The position numbers and the translations under genes are program-made. This document shows positions 50,213-61,348 of a stretch of DNA of 64,000 nucleotides, piece by piece; position 1 is the first letter of the stretch; each line of letters starts with the position of its first letter. The notes under the pieces were generated by a model, which was not told the origin of the DNA, ran no database searches, and saw only the letters and a list, made by a program, of their open reading frames with translations. Where the stretch lies: positions 77,727,980 to 77,791,979 of the forward strand of contig CP136063.1 in NCBI GenBank assembly GCA_032622095.1, read 5' to 3'. Source of the stretch: Siphonodentalium dalli. Taxonomy: Eukaryota; Mollusca; Scaphopoda; Gadilida; Siphonodentaliidae.

Positions 50213-51011
50213 TAGTAATGCGGACCGGACCGCTTTGGACCCCCTGGACCGCGGTCTGGACCGGTTGTCACTGGACCGGACCGGACCGCCTGTCCGGTTC
50301 TCTCCGGTCCGGTCCACTATTTTACTTCAGTTATAATAAACTATCGCGAATATTATTGCATATTTGCTGTCATATCAATTAGCAACGATGTATTGACGCA
50401 TTCAAGTGGTTAATATCTTGTATTTTGTGGACAAGACAGTCACATTAATCCAATAGTAGTTGTAGATAGGTGTATAGCTGTAATTGTCATGACTATACAA
50501 TCAGCCATCACAATCTCCAAGACTCCAATATTAATGTAGTAGTCATATTACAGTACACTTTTGTATAATTGTCATCAGTAGAGTTATTTCGTTTAAATTT
50601 CAATTTAATGAAAATAAGTCTGATACGAATCATGCACACGATCAGTTGAGTGCGATGTTAGATTGGTTATAACACATTATGGCCCTAGCTATATATCTGT
50701 CCAATACACTTTATTAGTGCATGTTCGCATTACTAGAAATACTATTATCGTGCATCGTTCCCAGTGTATCCCACCAGAGACAGACAACGATGCATACAAT
50801 CGGCAAACAATGTAAGTTTTGACATATATGGACTCATTGCAATGCACTGAACTCAGTAACCTTATAGTTTGTACTATACAGAGTAAAAACTTTGAGAAAA
50901 CAGAGAATTCATTAACATATAGCCTATTATAGGTGGACCGGTCCAGGCATGTGTACTGGACCGGACCGGACTGGACCACCTTGGCAGTGGACCGGACCAC
51001 CCGCATCACTA
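50213..51011. mobile_element. Non-autonomous hAT element
   Basis: A 799-bp element flanked by an 8-bp duplication, CTAGGAAC (50205-50212 and 51012-51019). Ends are TAGTAATGCGG at left and, read inward from the right, TAGTGATGCGGG; both fit the (C/T)A(A/G)NG start of hAT inverted repeats. Subterminal GGACCGGACC/GGTCCGGTCC motifs are dense at both ends (50221-50320 and 50935-51000), like hAT transposase-binding clusters. The AT-rich interior has no transposase; a 106-codon minus-strand frame begins inside the right terminus and has no hAT domain. Confidence 0.9.
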
Positions 51012-51024
51012 CTAGGAACTATGT

Positions 51025-51719
51025 CGTGGTATGCCAAGATCCCACAAATTTGATTGGCATTTATGTGAAACTCTTGCTGACCCATCAGTGAAAACAATTG
51101 CATTTGAAGACCTCAGCAAACTGGACTGATGCAGAATATAAAGGAATCTTACATTTTAATTTTAATTTTTTATTGGTTACAATTCGTTCTGCCTTATAAG
51201 AAACCGAACTCTCAAATCAAAATCATTTGTAACCCAACAACAAATGTTATATGTCTTAGATTTTGTATGTGAGATATCATTCCAAATATTTTTGTCAGCT
51301 TTTAATACTACAAAAAATGGACATAATGGTATTCACATTTATCTACGACTTTCAATTGACAACTATTTGTGGAGTTCAGAACATATATTTTAATTTATAT
51401 ATGATAAACCAGTTTACTGTCCCAGTGGTGATATTTGATCACAGCCATTTGGGGATTTTAGGTGAGATGGTCACCATTCGATCATTCCCATAAAAGTGGC
51501 CGATGTATTTCGATGTCGCATGCACATATATATATATATAGCCTATATGTAGGTGACTGATTTTAAGGTAGCTGTGTTAGGTGTATGATAGATGCGGTGG
51601 CACGCCTACGGCTGCATGTTATATGTATTTGTCTCCAAGACCTGTCGAGCGTTACCCTGTGTACATGCCAGCTACCATATAATTATAACATAACACATAA
51701 GGCGCCGATGTAACAATGT
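51025..51719. other. Single-copy spacer
   Basis: No gene or repeat assigned; (TA)n microsatellite at about 51526-51541. Confidence 0.4.
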
Positions 51720-51721
51720 GT

Positions 51722-51792
51722 ATTTTTTTTTAATGGGTGGGATTCGAACCCAGGCATATAACTTGTACCTCTAACACAGCAACATTAATATG
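51722..51792 (-). ncRNA. tRNA-like fragment, possible SINE head
   Basis: On the minus strand, GGTTCGAATCC (51740-51750) is a perfect RNA polymerase III B box within a T-arm-like CTGGGTTCGAATCCCA. About 20 nt upstream, TGTGTTAGAGGTAC resembles a weak A-box/D-arm. An A-rich run follows (TTAAAAAAAAATA). I could not fold acceptor and anticodon stems, so a functional tRNA gene is unlikely; a degraded tRNA or the head of a tRNA-derived SINE fits better. Confidence 0.45.
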
Positions 51793-52159
51793 GGCATAAT
51801 GATATTGTCCTAACTCCTAAGTGCATGTGACGTCGGAATACAGCGGCGATTTGAGCTTCATTTGTTTTGGGTAGCTTTGCGGTGGCCGTGCGGTATTGAC
51901 GTCGGACTTCAAGCTCGGGGACGTGGCTAGATGATGTCCGTTGGGGAGGGTGTCCACCTTGCGAAATTTCAAATGCACCCCCGTGAATCATAAGGTTTTG
52001 CATAATTCCACTTGCACCCCGTTGTAGTACGGTTGTACACATAAGTGCTCAGGCCTCATAACCTATGCATATACCCAGTATGAGATATTCATATATCTTA
52101 ACATGAAAATTGCATAAATCATAACGCCCATAGTCGGCCCGGTCTGAGAAAACTAAACT
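51793..52159. other. Spacer with unassigned GC-richer segment
   Basis: 51830-52040 is richer in G/C and CpG than its surroundings. It carries an 85-codon minus-strand frame (51785-52042) with no motif I recognise. It may be an old coding fragment or chance. Confidence 0.25.
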
Positions 52160-52590
52160 AAGCAAGAAAATCGCGAAATCCTAGCATCAATACTGACCTC
52201 AAGCGAAATTTCAAACCTCATACTCCCCGGTATTGTCAACTGATGACCATTTCAGTTCAATTTTGACCAAATGTATTAAATTATTGTTTTCTTATACAAA
52301 TAAGCAGTGTTTTATCTGGACACGAAAATCGCGAAATCTTAGCATCTAGACTAGCCTCAAGCCTTCCTATAGTTTGGAAATTTTAAACCCGACACCCTAC
52401 ATAGGTTGGAAAAGTTCTGACTAATGACAATTTTTACCAAATGTAGGACAATATTGTATTCTTGAAATTAATATCAGTTTTTACTGGCCACGAGGGAGGG
52501 ATCAGAATACAAACTTTCCAACATGACACCGCCTATAAGGTTGGAAATTTTGATGCCCATTTCAGTCCAAAATTTGGACAAAAAGAAGGA
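52160..52590. repeat. Degenerate tandem repeat, three ~160-bp copies
   Basis: AAAATCGCGAAATC(C/T)TAGCATC at about 52167 and 52325 (158 bp apart), with a third decayed copy from about 52488 (CCACGAGGGAGGGATCAGAA). Each continues CTCAAGC, a pyrimidine stretch, GG(T/A)TGGAAATTTT-type and TTGACCAAATGTA-type blocks. Confidence 0.6.
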
Positions 52591-53530
52591 AAATATGCGA
52601 ATATTGGTTGAACAACAATAAATTTCACCCAATAAATTGTTTGAAATCAAACTACAAGAACATTTTCAACATATTGTTGATGTGAAATTTCCAGCTAATG
52701 TTGTGTCAGGTGTGAAATTCTTCTCTGTTGAATATTTTGACAAAGGTTGGGGAGTGAAACTGCATACAACTGCAGATCCTCTATTTTTACAGAATTATTG
52801 CTCATATCAATTATGATGCACAGCTCCTCTACATAATGTATATCATATCTATGGCCCATATGATGACACCATGCAACTAGACAACTTTATTAACACATTT
52901 AGCCCCCCCCCCATATAGCCGAGGTGGGTAGATTCTGGATATATGTGATCGTCGTCTGCATGGGCTATGTATAGATGAGGATGTCATGCATCGGATTAGA
53001 ACCATAACATGTACGAAATTTGGGATCGATTTCCAAGCTTGATATGAGTTGAGGAGCATCCCAAAGTGTTATTCCGATCGATGCATAACCATTTTGATAA
53101 AAATGAGAACTTATTCACGCTCACTGAAACAATCACATTTGAAGCTATGAACACTCATGAACTGAGTCTGTGCGTCAATTTCTCTGACATATCTAAGATT
53201 GGGATGAAATTTGCGACATACCACATCGCCAATTTTTTGACCCAGAACGGCGCCTCGTTGACAAATTTGAAATATACCAATATATATTGTTAACATAGAA
53301 TATCATGAACTTCCGAAACGACTGGTGGAAATTTGCGTCAAAACAAGGACCTTTTTTTATTAATTTCAGTGGACCACCCCTCTCCCTTACATGTCCAACT
53401 GTTTCTGTCTGTGTATATACATCATAGCGTATGTAAATGACGTTGTATTCATGAATTCACTAATTATAAATCATTGAGATGCCTTATTTAAAAAATCAGA
53501 AGCGGCCAAGTAATCAATAATTTCAGTTTC
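52591..53530. other. Unassigned region
   Basis: Overlapping frames on both strands at 53066-53296 (75 codons plus, 61 codons minus) are open, but neither matches a family I know. C-runs lie at 52904-52911. No repeat match. Confidence 0.3.
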
Positions 53531-53534
53531 TACC

Positions 53535-54150
53535 GCACCCCCCCCCCCCCCAAACCCCGACACTGGTCGTGATACTGGTGACCACAGTGAGCCACGTTAA
53601 AGCACCTGTCAGATTACCTATAAACTATTTCCTCTGCCTTCTAGATGGTAGGCCTACATGTAAAACCGTTTATTGTCTGCTACCAATTTTCGCTAAAGGA
53701 GATTTTTTAGTACGCTGCCCCAGTGCGGCCATATACTACCAATATGATAGCAATTCAGCAAAACGCACCAACATCCTATCACATTAGCAGGACCACTTGG
53801 TCGGGGTGTTATACAACCGATATATATGTGACAACCGTTTAGCACCGCAATCATACAATGCATGCAATGTGGTCATCTAGCTACATGTGCGCAAATAAAA
53901 CTCAATGGTGTGCCGACAATATACATCTGTATACCAATGTATGCAACATTTAAACGAATATGCGCACTACAGGCTTAACATGCTCAATGTGTTACATACT
54001 ACCCACTAAATCGTTGAGGTGTAGTCATTATTTTTAGCCCCCCCCCCCTCCCCCACGACGTGGCCGTGACACTGGTGACGTCAGTGAGTAACTTTAAATA
54101 ATATGTCAGATTCACCGTGAACTATTTACTCTGTCTGAAGCCTTCTTGGT
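53535..54150. repeat. Direct duplication headed by C-runs
   Basis: A poly-C run, then CACTGGTCGTGATACTGGTG, ACC(A)CAGTGAG and TGTCAGATT...GAACTATTT.CTCTG at 53537-53640. It is repeated at 54038-54140 as a poly-C run, GACGTGGCCGTGACACTGG, TGACGTCAGTGAG and the same TGTCAGATTC block, about 505 bp away. Confidence 0.65.
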
Positions 54151-54194
54151 GATACATGTATATATATTTTCTACTGCGATTTTCGAGGAGTGAA

Positions 54195-54960
54195 GGATCC
54201 TATCTATCCACCCTCTCGATCATCCCGGGTCTGGCCCCCTTCCCCGAAACACTCACTACAAGACTGCCGGTGATCGATAAAGTATAATTTTGTCCGCTGC
54301 CCCTGTACGCAACCACCCCTGTCGCAATGCAAAATCAATACGGCCCTATTGAACCGAAAATACTTTAATTTAGTCCGGGGCAAGCCCCCTTCCCCGAAAC
54401 ACTCCATATAACCTATTTGACTGCCGGTATTCGATAAAGGATAACTTTGTCCGCCGTCCCCGTACGCAACCAACCCTGTCACAATGCAACATCAATGTGT
54501 TCACGTTGACCCGAACATACTTTAATTTGGTCCGGAGCTAGCCCCCTTCCCCGAAACACTCACTATTTGACTACCGGTTTTCTATCAAGGATATTTTTGT
54601 CCGCCGCCCCTGTACGCAACCACCCCTGTCACAATGCAACATCAATACGTCCCTGTTGACCCGAAAATACTTTAATTTGGTCAGGGGCTAGTCCCCTTTC
54701 CCGAAACACTCCCTATTTGACTGCTGGTTTTCGATAAAGGATATTTTTGTCCGCCGCCCCTGTACACAACCACCCCTGTCACAATGCAACATCAATACGT
54801 CCCTGTATACCCGAAAATACTTTAATTTGGTCCGGGGCTATATAGCCCCCTTCCACGAAACACTCCCTATTTGACTGCCGGTTCTCGACAAAGGATATTT
54901 TTGTCCGCCACCCCTCTACGCAACCACCCCTGTCACCATGAAACATCAATACGTCCCTTT
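54195..54960. repeat. GC-rich tandem repeat, five copies of 144-160 bp
   Basis: CCCCGAAACACTC lies at 54242, 54392 and 54549, with variants at 54709 and 54853. Units share TACTTTAATTTGGTCCGGGG, GACTGCCGGTTTTCGATAAA, TTTTGTCCGCCGCCCCTGTA, CGCAACCACCCCTGTCACAA and ATCAATACGTCCC. Markedly richer in G/C than the AT-rich flanks. Frames on the minus strand only translate the repeat. Confidence 0.9.
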
Positions 54961-55019
54961 CATTTAGTCCGACAATTTCGACCAATTTTCCCGGCGATAG
55001 CGACCGGAATATACAACAA

Positions 55020-55960
55020 ATATATATGACAACCGTTTACGCATTGTCATATATTGATGCAATGTGGTCATATATATATGCAAAAATTGAACACAATAGT
55101 GTGCCGACAGATTTATATCTGCATAACAATTTATGTAGTTTTTGAACAAATATGACAATCTACAGACTTTTTACATACCTACTGTGTTCTATATTATCCA
55201 ATACATCGTGTTATATTTTTGAACAAATAAATTAATGTCAACACACTATTTGATGTATGTGACATATATATGTTATATTATTGAACAAATATATGCCACT
55301 ACTCTCGTTTTATTGAACATATACATGACATCGACTTGTTTACGGCACAGCATGTTCGATGTTTTAAACATACATGTGGTATTTTACAATACCAATGTGC
55401 TACCTTTTACAACACAAAGGTGCATTTTACAATACCAATGTACATTTGTGTTCAATCACACAGTGTTGTAAACTTTGCATACACATGTGTGTATAACCGT
55501 TTACGCACTGTCATATATTTATGCAATGTGGTCATCTATATATGCAAAAATTGAATACAATGGTGTGTCGACAATTTATATCTGCATAACAATTTATGCA
55601 GTTTTTGAACAAATATGACAGTCTACAGACTTTACATGCTCAATGTATTCTATATTATCCAATACATAGTGTTGTATATTTGAACAAAGTCAAAACACTA
55701 TTTGATGTTGGTCACACATATATGTTATAGTTTTGAATAAATATATGTCACCACTCAATTATTATTGAAACTATATACGACATCGACTTGTACACGGGAA
55801 CTGGGTGTTCGATGTTTTGAACATGCATGTGCTATTTTATAATGAATATGTGAGCAGTTTGAACTGCGTGTACTGTGTGTGATACCTGATAGCATTGGTG
55901 TTGTAAATATTGCATATATATGTGTATATAGTGTAATACATGGTTCGATGTGCATAGCAC
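55020..55960. repeat. 464-bp tandem duplication
   Basis: AACCGTTTACGCA at 55031 and 55495 marks two copies. Both contain ATGCAATGTGGTCAT, TGTG(C/T)CGACA, ATCTGCATAACAATTTATG, TATTATCCAATACAT and GACATCGACTTGT. A third, diverged partial copy of the beginning lies at 53825-53990. The second copy has drifted by substitutions and small indels. Confidence 0.85.
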
Positions 55961-56039
55961 ATTATGGTTTGCAACGACCAGAATATAGAACCCATACCCG
56001 GTATATAATATAGTTACAATAATAACACTATATTATGAG

Positions 56040-57360
56040 ATCAGCTCAAGTAGGATTTTTTCCATTCTGTTAGCAATTACGGCTGACCCAATCTTCGCAT
56101 CAACATGAAGGAGCGTGATAGGTCTCCATGTGTTATATTTTCTTGGTTTATTTCGTTTTGGTAAGCAAGTTATTAGTCCACATCTCAGGGTCACTGAAAG
56201 TGTTTGCATTTTAATTTATGATTTAATTCATTTTTCACAAGGTATCCAACATCTTTCCTGAAATAATGTATAGAAGGGCACTGTAAACCCACATGACCCT
56301 GGTGATTTATCATTCTTTTGAGTGCAGTTGAACATTCAATTTCGATTAATATGCCATCGATTGACTGACTTTCGTCGTCATCCAAAAGATTTAGGAAAGC
56401 GTTGTTTTCATCCCAAAAAGTAAACTCTTAATTTTCCGCTGTTGTTGGGGAGAGTTTTGATTCATATAGATCTTTATAGAAGGCGTGCTGTTCTTTCATT
56501 ATTTATGATAAACTGCTTGTTTCAGACCAATCGCTTTTTATTAATCTTGAAAGGCTTTTCTCGGTGTAGCTTTTTTTTTTCAAATTGCAAAAATATTTGG
56601 TTGATTTCTACCTTATACTTTACATTTTGCCTGTGTTCTTAGTATGATTCCTTGCATTTTTTGTCCCTTATCGTGACTAACTCTGATGTGACTTTTTCAA
56701 TTTCTTCTGAGACTGATTCGTTTCTACTTTCCAGTCTTCCGTAAGCCTCAAATATTTCAGCTCTAAGTTTTTTTTCTGGTTTATCTCTTTCTTTTTTAAA
56801 TTTCGAAGAGTACGCTATAGTCTGTCAACGAATCAGGATTTTCAGAGTTTCCCAAAATAGTTGATCATCAATTATAAAACAGTTCTCTTCGCCAATAGCC
56901 GCGTTTGTATTATGTCTGCAATTGTTGTTTTAGCTGACTCGACATACGTCTTGTCTCTTAGTAAACTACTATTGCATTTACATGTACCCCTGCCTCTATG
57001 ATGACTCACAACTTGTAAACTCAGGCTAAATTGACTATGGTCAGATTTATAGCTCAACAGTTTTAGAGTTTTTAATAAATGACTGAAGGTCAGATGAGGT
57101 CAGGAAATAATCTAGACGAGCCATTTTATTTCCTTGACCTCTCCAGCTATATCTTTGGGAATCGGGGTTATGAAGTCTCCACACATCGTGTAAATCTGAC
57201 ATGCTTTGCCAGAATTGAATTTTTTCATTTGATTTAAGATTATTCCTCTATTTGTATCGAACAGTATCGATTGAGTAATCCTGGGGAACATTCCAGTCAC
57301 CAGCAATATTATAGATGTATTTTCCAAGCCATCAATTAGTGCAGCGGCCAAATCAACTTT
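56040..57360 (-). pseudogene. Dead LINE fragment (L1/Tx1-like), endonuclease to early reverse transcriptase
   Basis: Reads on the minus strand from about 57360 down to 56040. Order of recognisable pieces: the C-terminal part of the apurinic-type endonuclease with RYSWRGQGNKMARLDYFL near 57130 and then SDHSQFSLSLQ and RGRGT near 57000-57040; a linker with FKKERDKPEKKL and FYKDLYESKLSP; then the first reverse-transcriptase blocks, with KSPG near 56300 and WRPITLLHVDAKIGSAVIAN near 56100. The pieces lie in different frames with several stops, so it is inactive. The catalytic core of the reverse transcriptase and everything 3' of it are missing, as is the 5' part. Clade is judged from motif style only. 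Confidence 0.85.
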
Positions 57361-57779
57361 TTTCGAAAAAGAAATATATATTATTCAGGAAATTGATAGT
57401 GAAAAATAACAGAATCGGTGGTGGCTATTGTCAATCGACGACGAACGATACCAACCAGTGACTTTTCCAGAAATTAACGATTTTGGTAAAGCGAGAGCGA
57501 GCTCTGTGGCTAAGTCCTAACTTATTTGCCAACATTGTTGATGTTAAAATTACTGCATCAAATCATGTTTCTAATTGATATGAGAAAAGTGTTGGTTTAC
57601 TTTGGGTTTTCCGGCCATTTAGAGCCGAAATATTTATTTTTTGCTCAAAAATCGCTCTTTTTCACAAAAATATATATTTTTCAAACATTAAAATTGATAT
57701 TGCAATATTGCCGAAATAGTTAATCCATATGGTGTAGCAGTTACCTCGCACTATAGCTTGTTTACTGCGTGATAGAGCT
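57361..57779. other. Unassigned spacer
   Basis: AT-rich; no repeat match and no supportable gene. 57487-57505 (GTAAAGCGAGAGCGAGCTC) is the only G/C-richer stretch. Confidence 0.35.
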
Positions 57780-58203
57780 GCCCTCTGTCCATACCATCAG
57801 TTAAAATCGAGATCATATCCCTTCAATTCGTGGTGTTTTCATGACTTAAAACAGCGTAGGTGGTCACACAAACAGTTAAAATTGCATTTTTACTTTATTT
57901 ACTAGCCGTTTTTTTGTAAGTGTCACAGGCTGTCGGAAAACAACACATGCAGCTTTACATATCCAATGGTGCCTGATAAAATAGCAAATCTGCCACAATC
58001 TCTTCTGATATTGAGAAGATAATCCCTTCAGTATCTGATGTGTTCAAGACTTCAAATAGGGTATAGGGGTACATACAAATTAGCATTTATTTTTTGCCAG
58101 CCACTTGTTGTGAAGAGCCACATGGTGCAGGCTTTCGGGAACCAATACATCCATGGTGTGTAATTCCTGATAAAAACTAACATTTAGTCATACCCTCAGT
58201 TAA
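57780..58203. repeat. ~200-bp satellite, left segment
   Basis: Units read GTCCA(C/T)ACCATCAGTTAAAAT, GAGATCATATC, TTCAATTCGTGGTGTTTTCA, a TAGGG run, CTAGCCGTTTTTTTGTAAGT, a CTTTCGGGAACCAA-type block, and TAATTCCTGATA. About two units lie here, ending at the TTAA occupied by the MITE; the array resumes after the insertions at 60040. Confidence 0.85.
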
Positions 58204-58697
58204 AGGTACGGTTGGCCTTGGCGGTGGGTATCCTGTGAAAATATTTCCACCCGTCATAAACCGCAACAAACAGAAAGAACAACAAAATGTAGACAGACTT
58301 TGTCCGTATACAAATAAGAAATATAGCATAAACAGTATGTTATTGTCATATTTGTGACCATTGTTATGTAAACAAAAGCATAAAAAGTTACTTTTCTGGT
58401 GTTTGTTTATATTATGATGGTAAACATAAAGAGCGTTCTTTGTGGGTGAATTCCTGATATGGAACGAATAAAGAGCGTTTATGCCATTTGTGTGTGATTA
58501 GCCAACAGCATTGTGTTGTCTTCTGTAACACAATCGGGCTCTTGCTTAGGTAACATATAGTAAATATGTATGATAACATGCTGTTTACGCGATGGTCATG
58601 GTATATATGAACGAAACTGTATGCGTTTTAATGTTTTTCTGTTTACGGCGATTGGAACAAATATGAATATTTTCGACAACTAAGGCCTCACGTGCCT
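58204..58697 (+). mobile_element. TTAA-type MITE, copy 2
   Basis: Flanked by TTAA (58200-58203 and 58698-58701). Ends are AGGTACGGTTGGCCTTGG and, inward from the right, AGGCACGTGAGGCCTTAG. The full interior matches the reverse complement of 29815-30343 (AATAAAGAGCGTTTATG, TTCCTGATATGGAA, GTAACACAATCGGG). The host is the ~200-bp satellite: other monomers show the uninterrupted site CAGTTAATATTG (TTAA at 61704 and 61902, similar at 60236), which confirms TTAA as the target. No coding capacity. Confidence 0.92.
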
Positions 58698-58710
58698 TTA
58701 ATATTGACAT

Positions 58711-59430
58711 ATACAGTATGAAGCAGCTCGCATCGTAACGGGTGCCACTAGGTCTGTCAGTAAGTCGACACTCCTAGCAGAAACTGGTTGGGAAACTTTA
58801 AAATCATGACGTGAAAAATACAAACTGAAGCTATTCTACAAGATGGTGTATGGCCAGGCACCAATATATCTAAGAACTTTAGAACCTCCAACTCACAGTC
58901 AGATATCGGGACGTGTCACCAGACAAGGCAATTGTTTCATGGTTCCAGTTTTCGATAATGAATATCACAGAAGATCCTTCCTTCCCTCGACAACCACCTT
59001 GTGGAATAACCTTGACACAAGCAGGATTGCCATGGATTCAATAGTGACATTCTCAAAGTCATTGAATTCTAACATGAACAATATCCCTAAATGGTTTTAT
59101 TATGCCTACACACGCGATGCGCAGGTTTTGCACTCTCGACTTAGACTGCACTGTAGCCACTTAAATTACCACACCTATTCAAATTTTGTTTCTGACCAAC
59201 CCATGTGCGCTTGCGGTGAGCTAGAGGATACCGAACATTATTTACTCGAATGCGAAAGATACGACTCACAAAGATCTTCATTACTAACCACAGTGTCTGG
59301 TCTTTGCAACATTACAACCGAGGTGCTACTCCGTGGTTCCACTGAACTCTTACATGACGATAATATTACCATTTTCAGAGAAGTACAAAAGTATATCCTA
59401 AGAACCAAACGATTCAAATTCAATCAGTAA
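58711..59430 (+). pseudogene. 5'-truncated LINE ORF2 C-terminus (CR1/Jockey-like)
   Basis: One frame runs from about 58711 to the TAA at 59428-59430, broken by a single TGA at 58807-58809 where relatives usually have arginine (CGA to TGA is the simple explanation). Upstream of the stop it encodes YEAARIVTGATRSVSKSTLL and GWETL. Downstream follow KLKLFYKMVYGQAPIYL, the SFLPSTTTLWNNL block and a zinc-knuckle-like CACGELEDTEHYLLEC. This order is the conserved tail of non-LTR retrotransposon ORF2, distal to the reverse transcriptase domain. The polymerase and endonuclease are absent, so it is a dead 5'-truncated copy. The 195-codon open stretch (58843-59430) is the longest in the window, suggesting a relatively recent insertion. 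Confidence 0.88.
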
Positions 59431-60035
59431 TGACCCCGAGGACTCGTTCGTTAAACCACACACACGCACAATAACCAAATAAAATCGGAAGATATGCAAT
59501 AATGAGCTAGCTTAGTTTATAACCTGACCACATAAGAAAACATTCCGCGTTCGAATTCATTGTGAACTGTTACCGTGGTGCGTCGTCGGCTCAGATGCTA
59601 AAAGTCAGCTCCTCAAAATAATTCTGTCTACATCAGATTTTCCACATATCTTTAAATTCTCCTCTATCTGAAACATTACTATTCTGCCCTTTTCTCCCAC
59701 TGACCTGATATTAATTTGTCTAACACCAACTATTATCAATACCAACTCTTAGTCTCACTTAAACCGTTTGTTCCATAAAACTCAATTTCGACACACCTAT
59801 CGAACGAGCCCACCGCGTGAGTTGATGCGAGACAAAAACTAAATAAACGCCAACTGTGAGCACCAAATTGTCTGAAATACATCGCACTTAATTCAAGCAT
59901 ACTCACGACGTGGGCTCGGTCACATCGTAATCGGAGACGACACATATAAGCTATCAGCTTGCTGTCGAATCCACTCCATACCATAACTTGTTATTATGTT
60001 GTAATTACTTTATGAATTATATGGATTAAATACTG
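59431..60035 (+). mobile_element. LINE 3' untranslated region
   Basis: Sequence between the LINE stop codon and resumption of the ~200-bp satellite (CACCAATATTGAGAACCTAT near 60040). It has no satellite similarity and ends AATTATATGGATTAAATACTG; there is no long poly-A tail, which is usual for CR1-type elements. Extent is inferred from where the satellite restarts. Confidence 0.6.
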
Positions 60036-60770
60036 TTTACACCAATATTGAGAACCTATCATTTCAGCATGTGGTGTCTTCAAGTCTTCAAATAGGGTAG
60101 GGGTCCTCAAAACAGAAATGTTGCTTTTTATTTGCCAGCCACTTTTCGTGCTCATGCTTTATGGACCCAATCGATCTAAACATTTATAGGAATTGTCTAC
60201 TTACTTATACAATTACCCATTGTCCATACACTCGGTTAATATTGAAAGGATATCTTTCTAGTTCGTGGTGTGTTCTAGTCTTCATATTGGGTAGGTAGTC
60301 CTAGAGTAGTGAAAAATAGCAATTTTAATTTGCCAGCCGCTTTTTGTAAAGTGTTTCTGGCTGCCGGGTACTAACCGATCTATAACAATTGTGTATTTCC
60401 TGATAGAATAGCCATTTATCCACACTGTCGTTTGATATTGGTACCACATCCATCAGTTCGTGATGGGTTCAATAGTTTACATGTGGTAGGGGATCTCTCA
60501 AAACAGTCAAAATTCGCCTTAATCGTTTGCCATCTGATTTTTGTAAGGTGCCAAATGCTTTCGTGAACCAACATATCAATAAACATTGCATCATTTCTGA
60601 TAGAACAGCCATTCGTCCACAATCTCTTGTAATATTGATAGCATGTCCGGTCAGCTAGTGGTGTGTTCAAGACTTCAAATATGGTTTGGGGTCCCCTAAG
60701 AAATGCAGTGAAAATTATCGTTCTTCATTTGCCAGCCGCTTGTTGTAAAGCGAGATAGGCTTTCGGGAAC
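60036..60770. repeat. ~200-bp satellite, middle segment
   Basis: TTTGCCAGCC or its variant lies at 60131, 60329, 60526 and 60728, giving steps of 197-202 bp. Units include TTCGTGGTGTGTTC, TCAAATAGGGTAGGGGTCC, CAAAACAG, TTGTAAAGTG, CCTGATAGAATAGCC. Divergence between units is moderate. A minus-strand 84-codon frame is a by-product. Confidence 0.88.
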
Positions 60771-61348
60771 CATCTTGTAAGTGCTATTGAAGACGGCGAC
60801 GGGGACGATGCCACGTCAGCGTCGACGCTCAATTAGGGCAAACATAATATCACGGAGGTATTCACACGGCGTCGCGAGCGACCAAAACGTCTATCACTAG
60901 GATAGGATTCTAACTAAGCGATGCGATCAGTGCGTTTACCCGAGTGTTTTCGGTTTTTTTCAATGACGGAGATAGACGAAGTCACCGGATGTGGAATCCA
61001 TCAACAGTTCATTCGTTGCAAACATAATGGTTATTTCACATTCAACATCATAGTATAGCGGAGATATAAAGTATGAAATACTATATAACAAGACGACTTT
61101 GCATCATACAAAACACACACAGAACGTATGGTATATCGATGGACATGGCATTCAAAAGACTATGTCAGTGCCATTGGCTCGATGTGTGTTGGACTAATGA
61201 GCCTACAATCACTTGTGGAAAACGACTACATATACTATTATGTGATAACTTGCTGCCACGTTGCCATTTGAAAACGCCAAACAAACGAGACGATCGACCG
61301 CCTACGTAGGATGAGAGAATTTCCACGATAATATTTTGGCGCCATTGA
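60771..61348. other. CpG-rich block interrupting the ~200-bp satellite
   Basis: Replaces about 70 bp of one satellite unit. 60785-60900 is CpG-rich (GGCGACGGGGACGATGCCAC, GTCAGCGTCGACGC, GGCGTCGCGAGCGACC), unlike anything nearby. It includes an unassigned 78-codon plus-strand frame at 61073-61309 with no known motif. No terminal repeats were recognised. Confidence 0.5.

Noticed and set aside
50689-51009. 106-codon minus-strand frame that might be a transposase
   Set aside because: It begins inside the terminal repeat of the hAT element and shows no hAT dimerisation or catalytic motifs.
53111-53296. Minus-strand 61-codon frame as a coding exon
   Set aside because: The opposite strand is open over the same span and neither product is recognisable, so there is no basis to choose.
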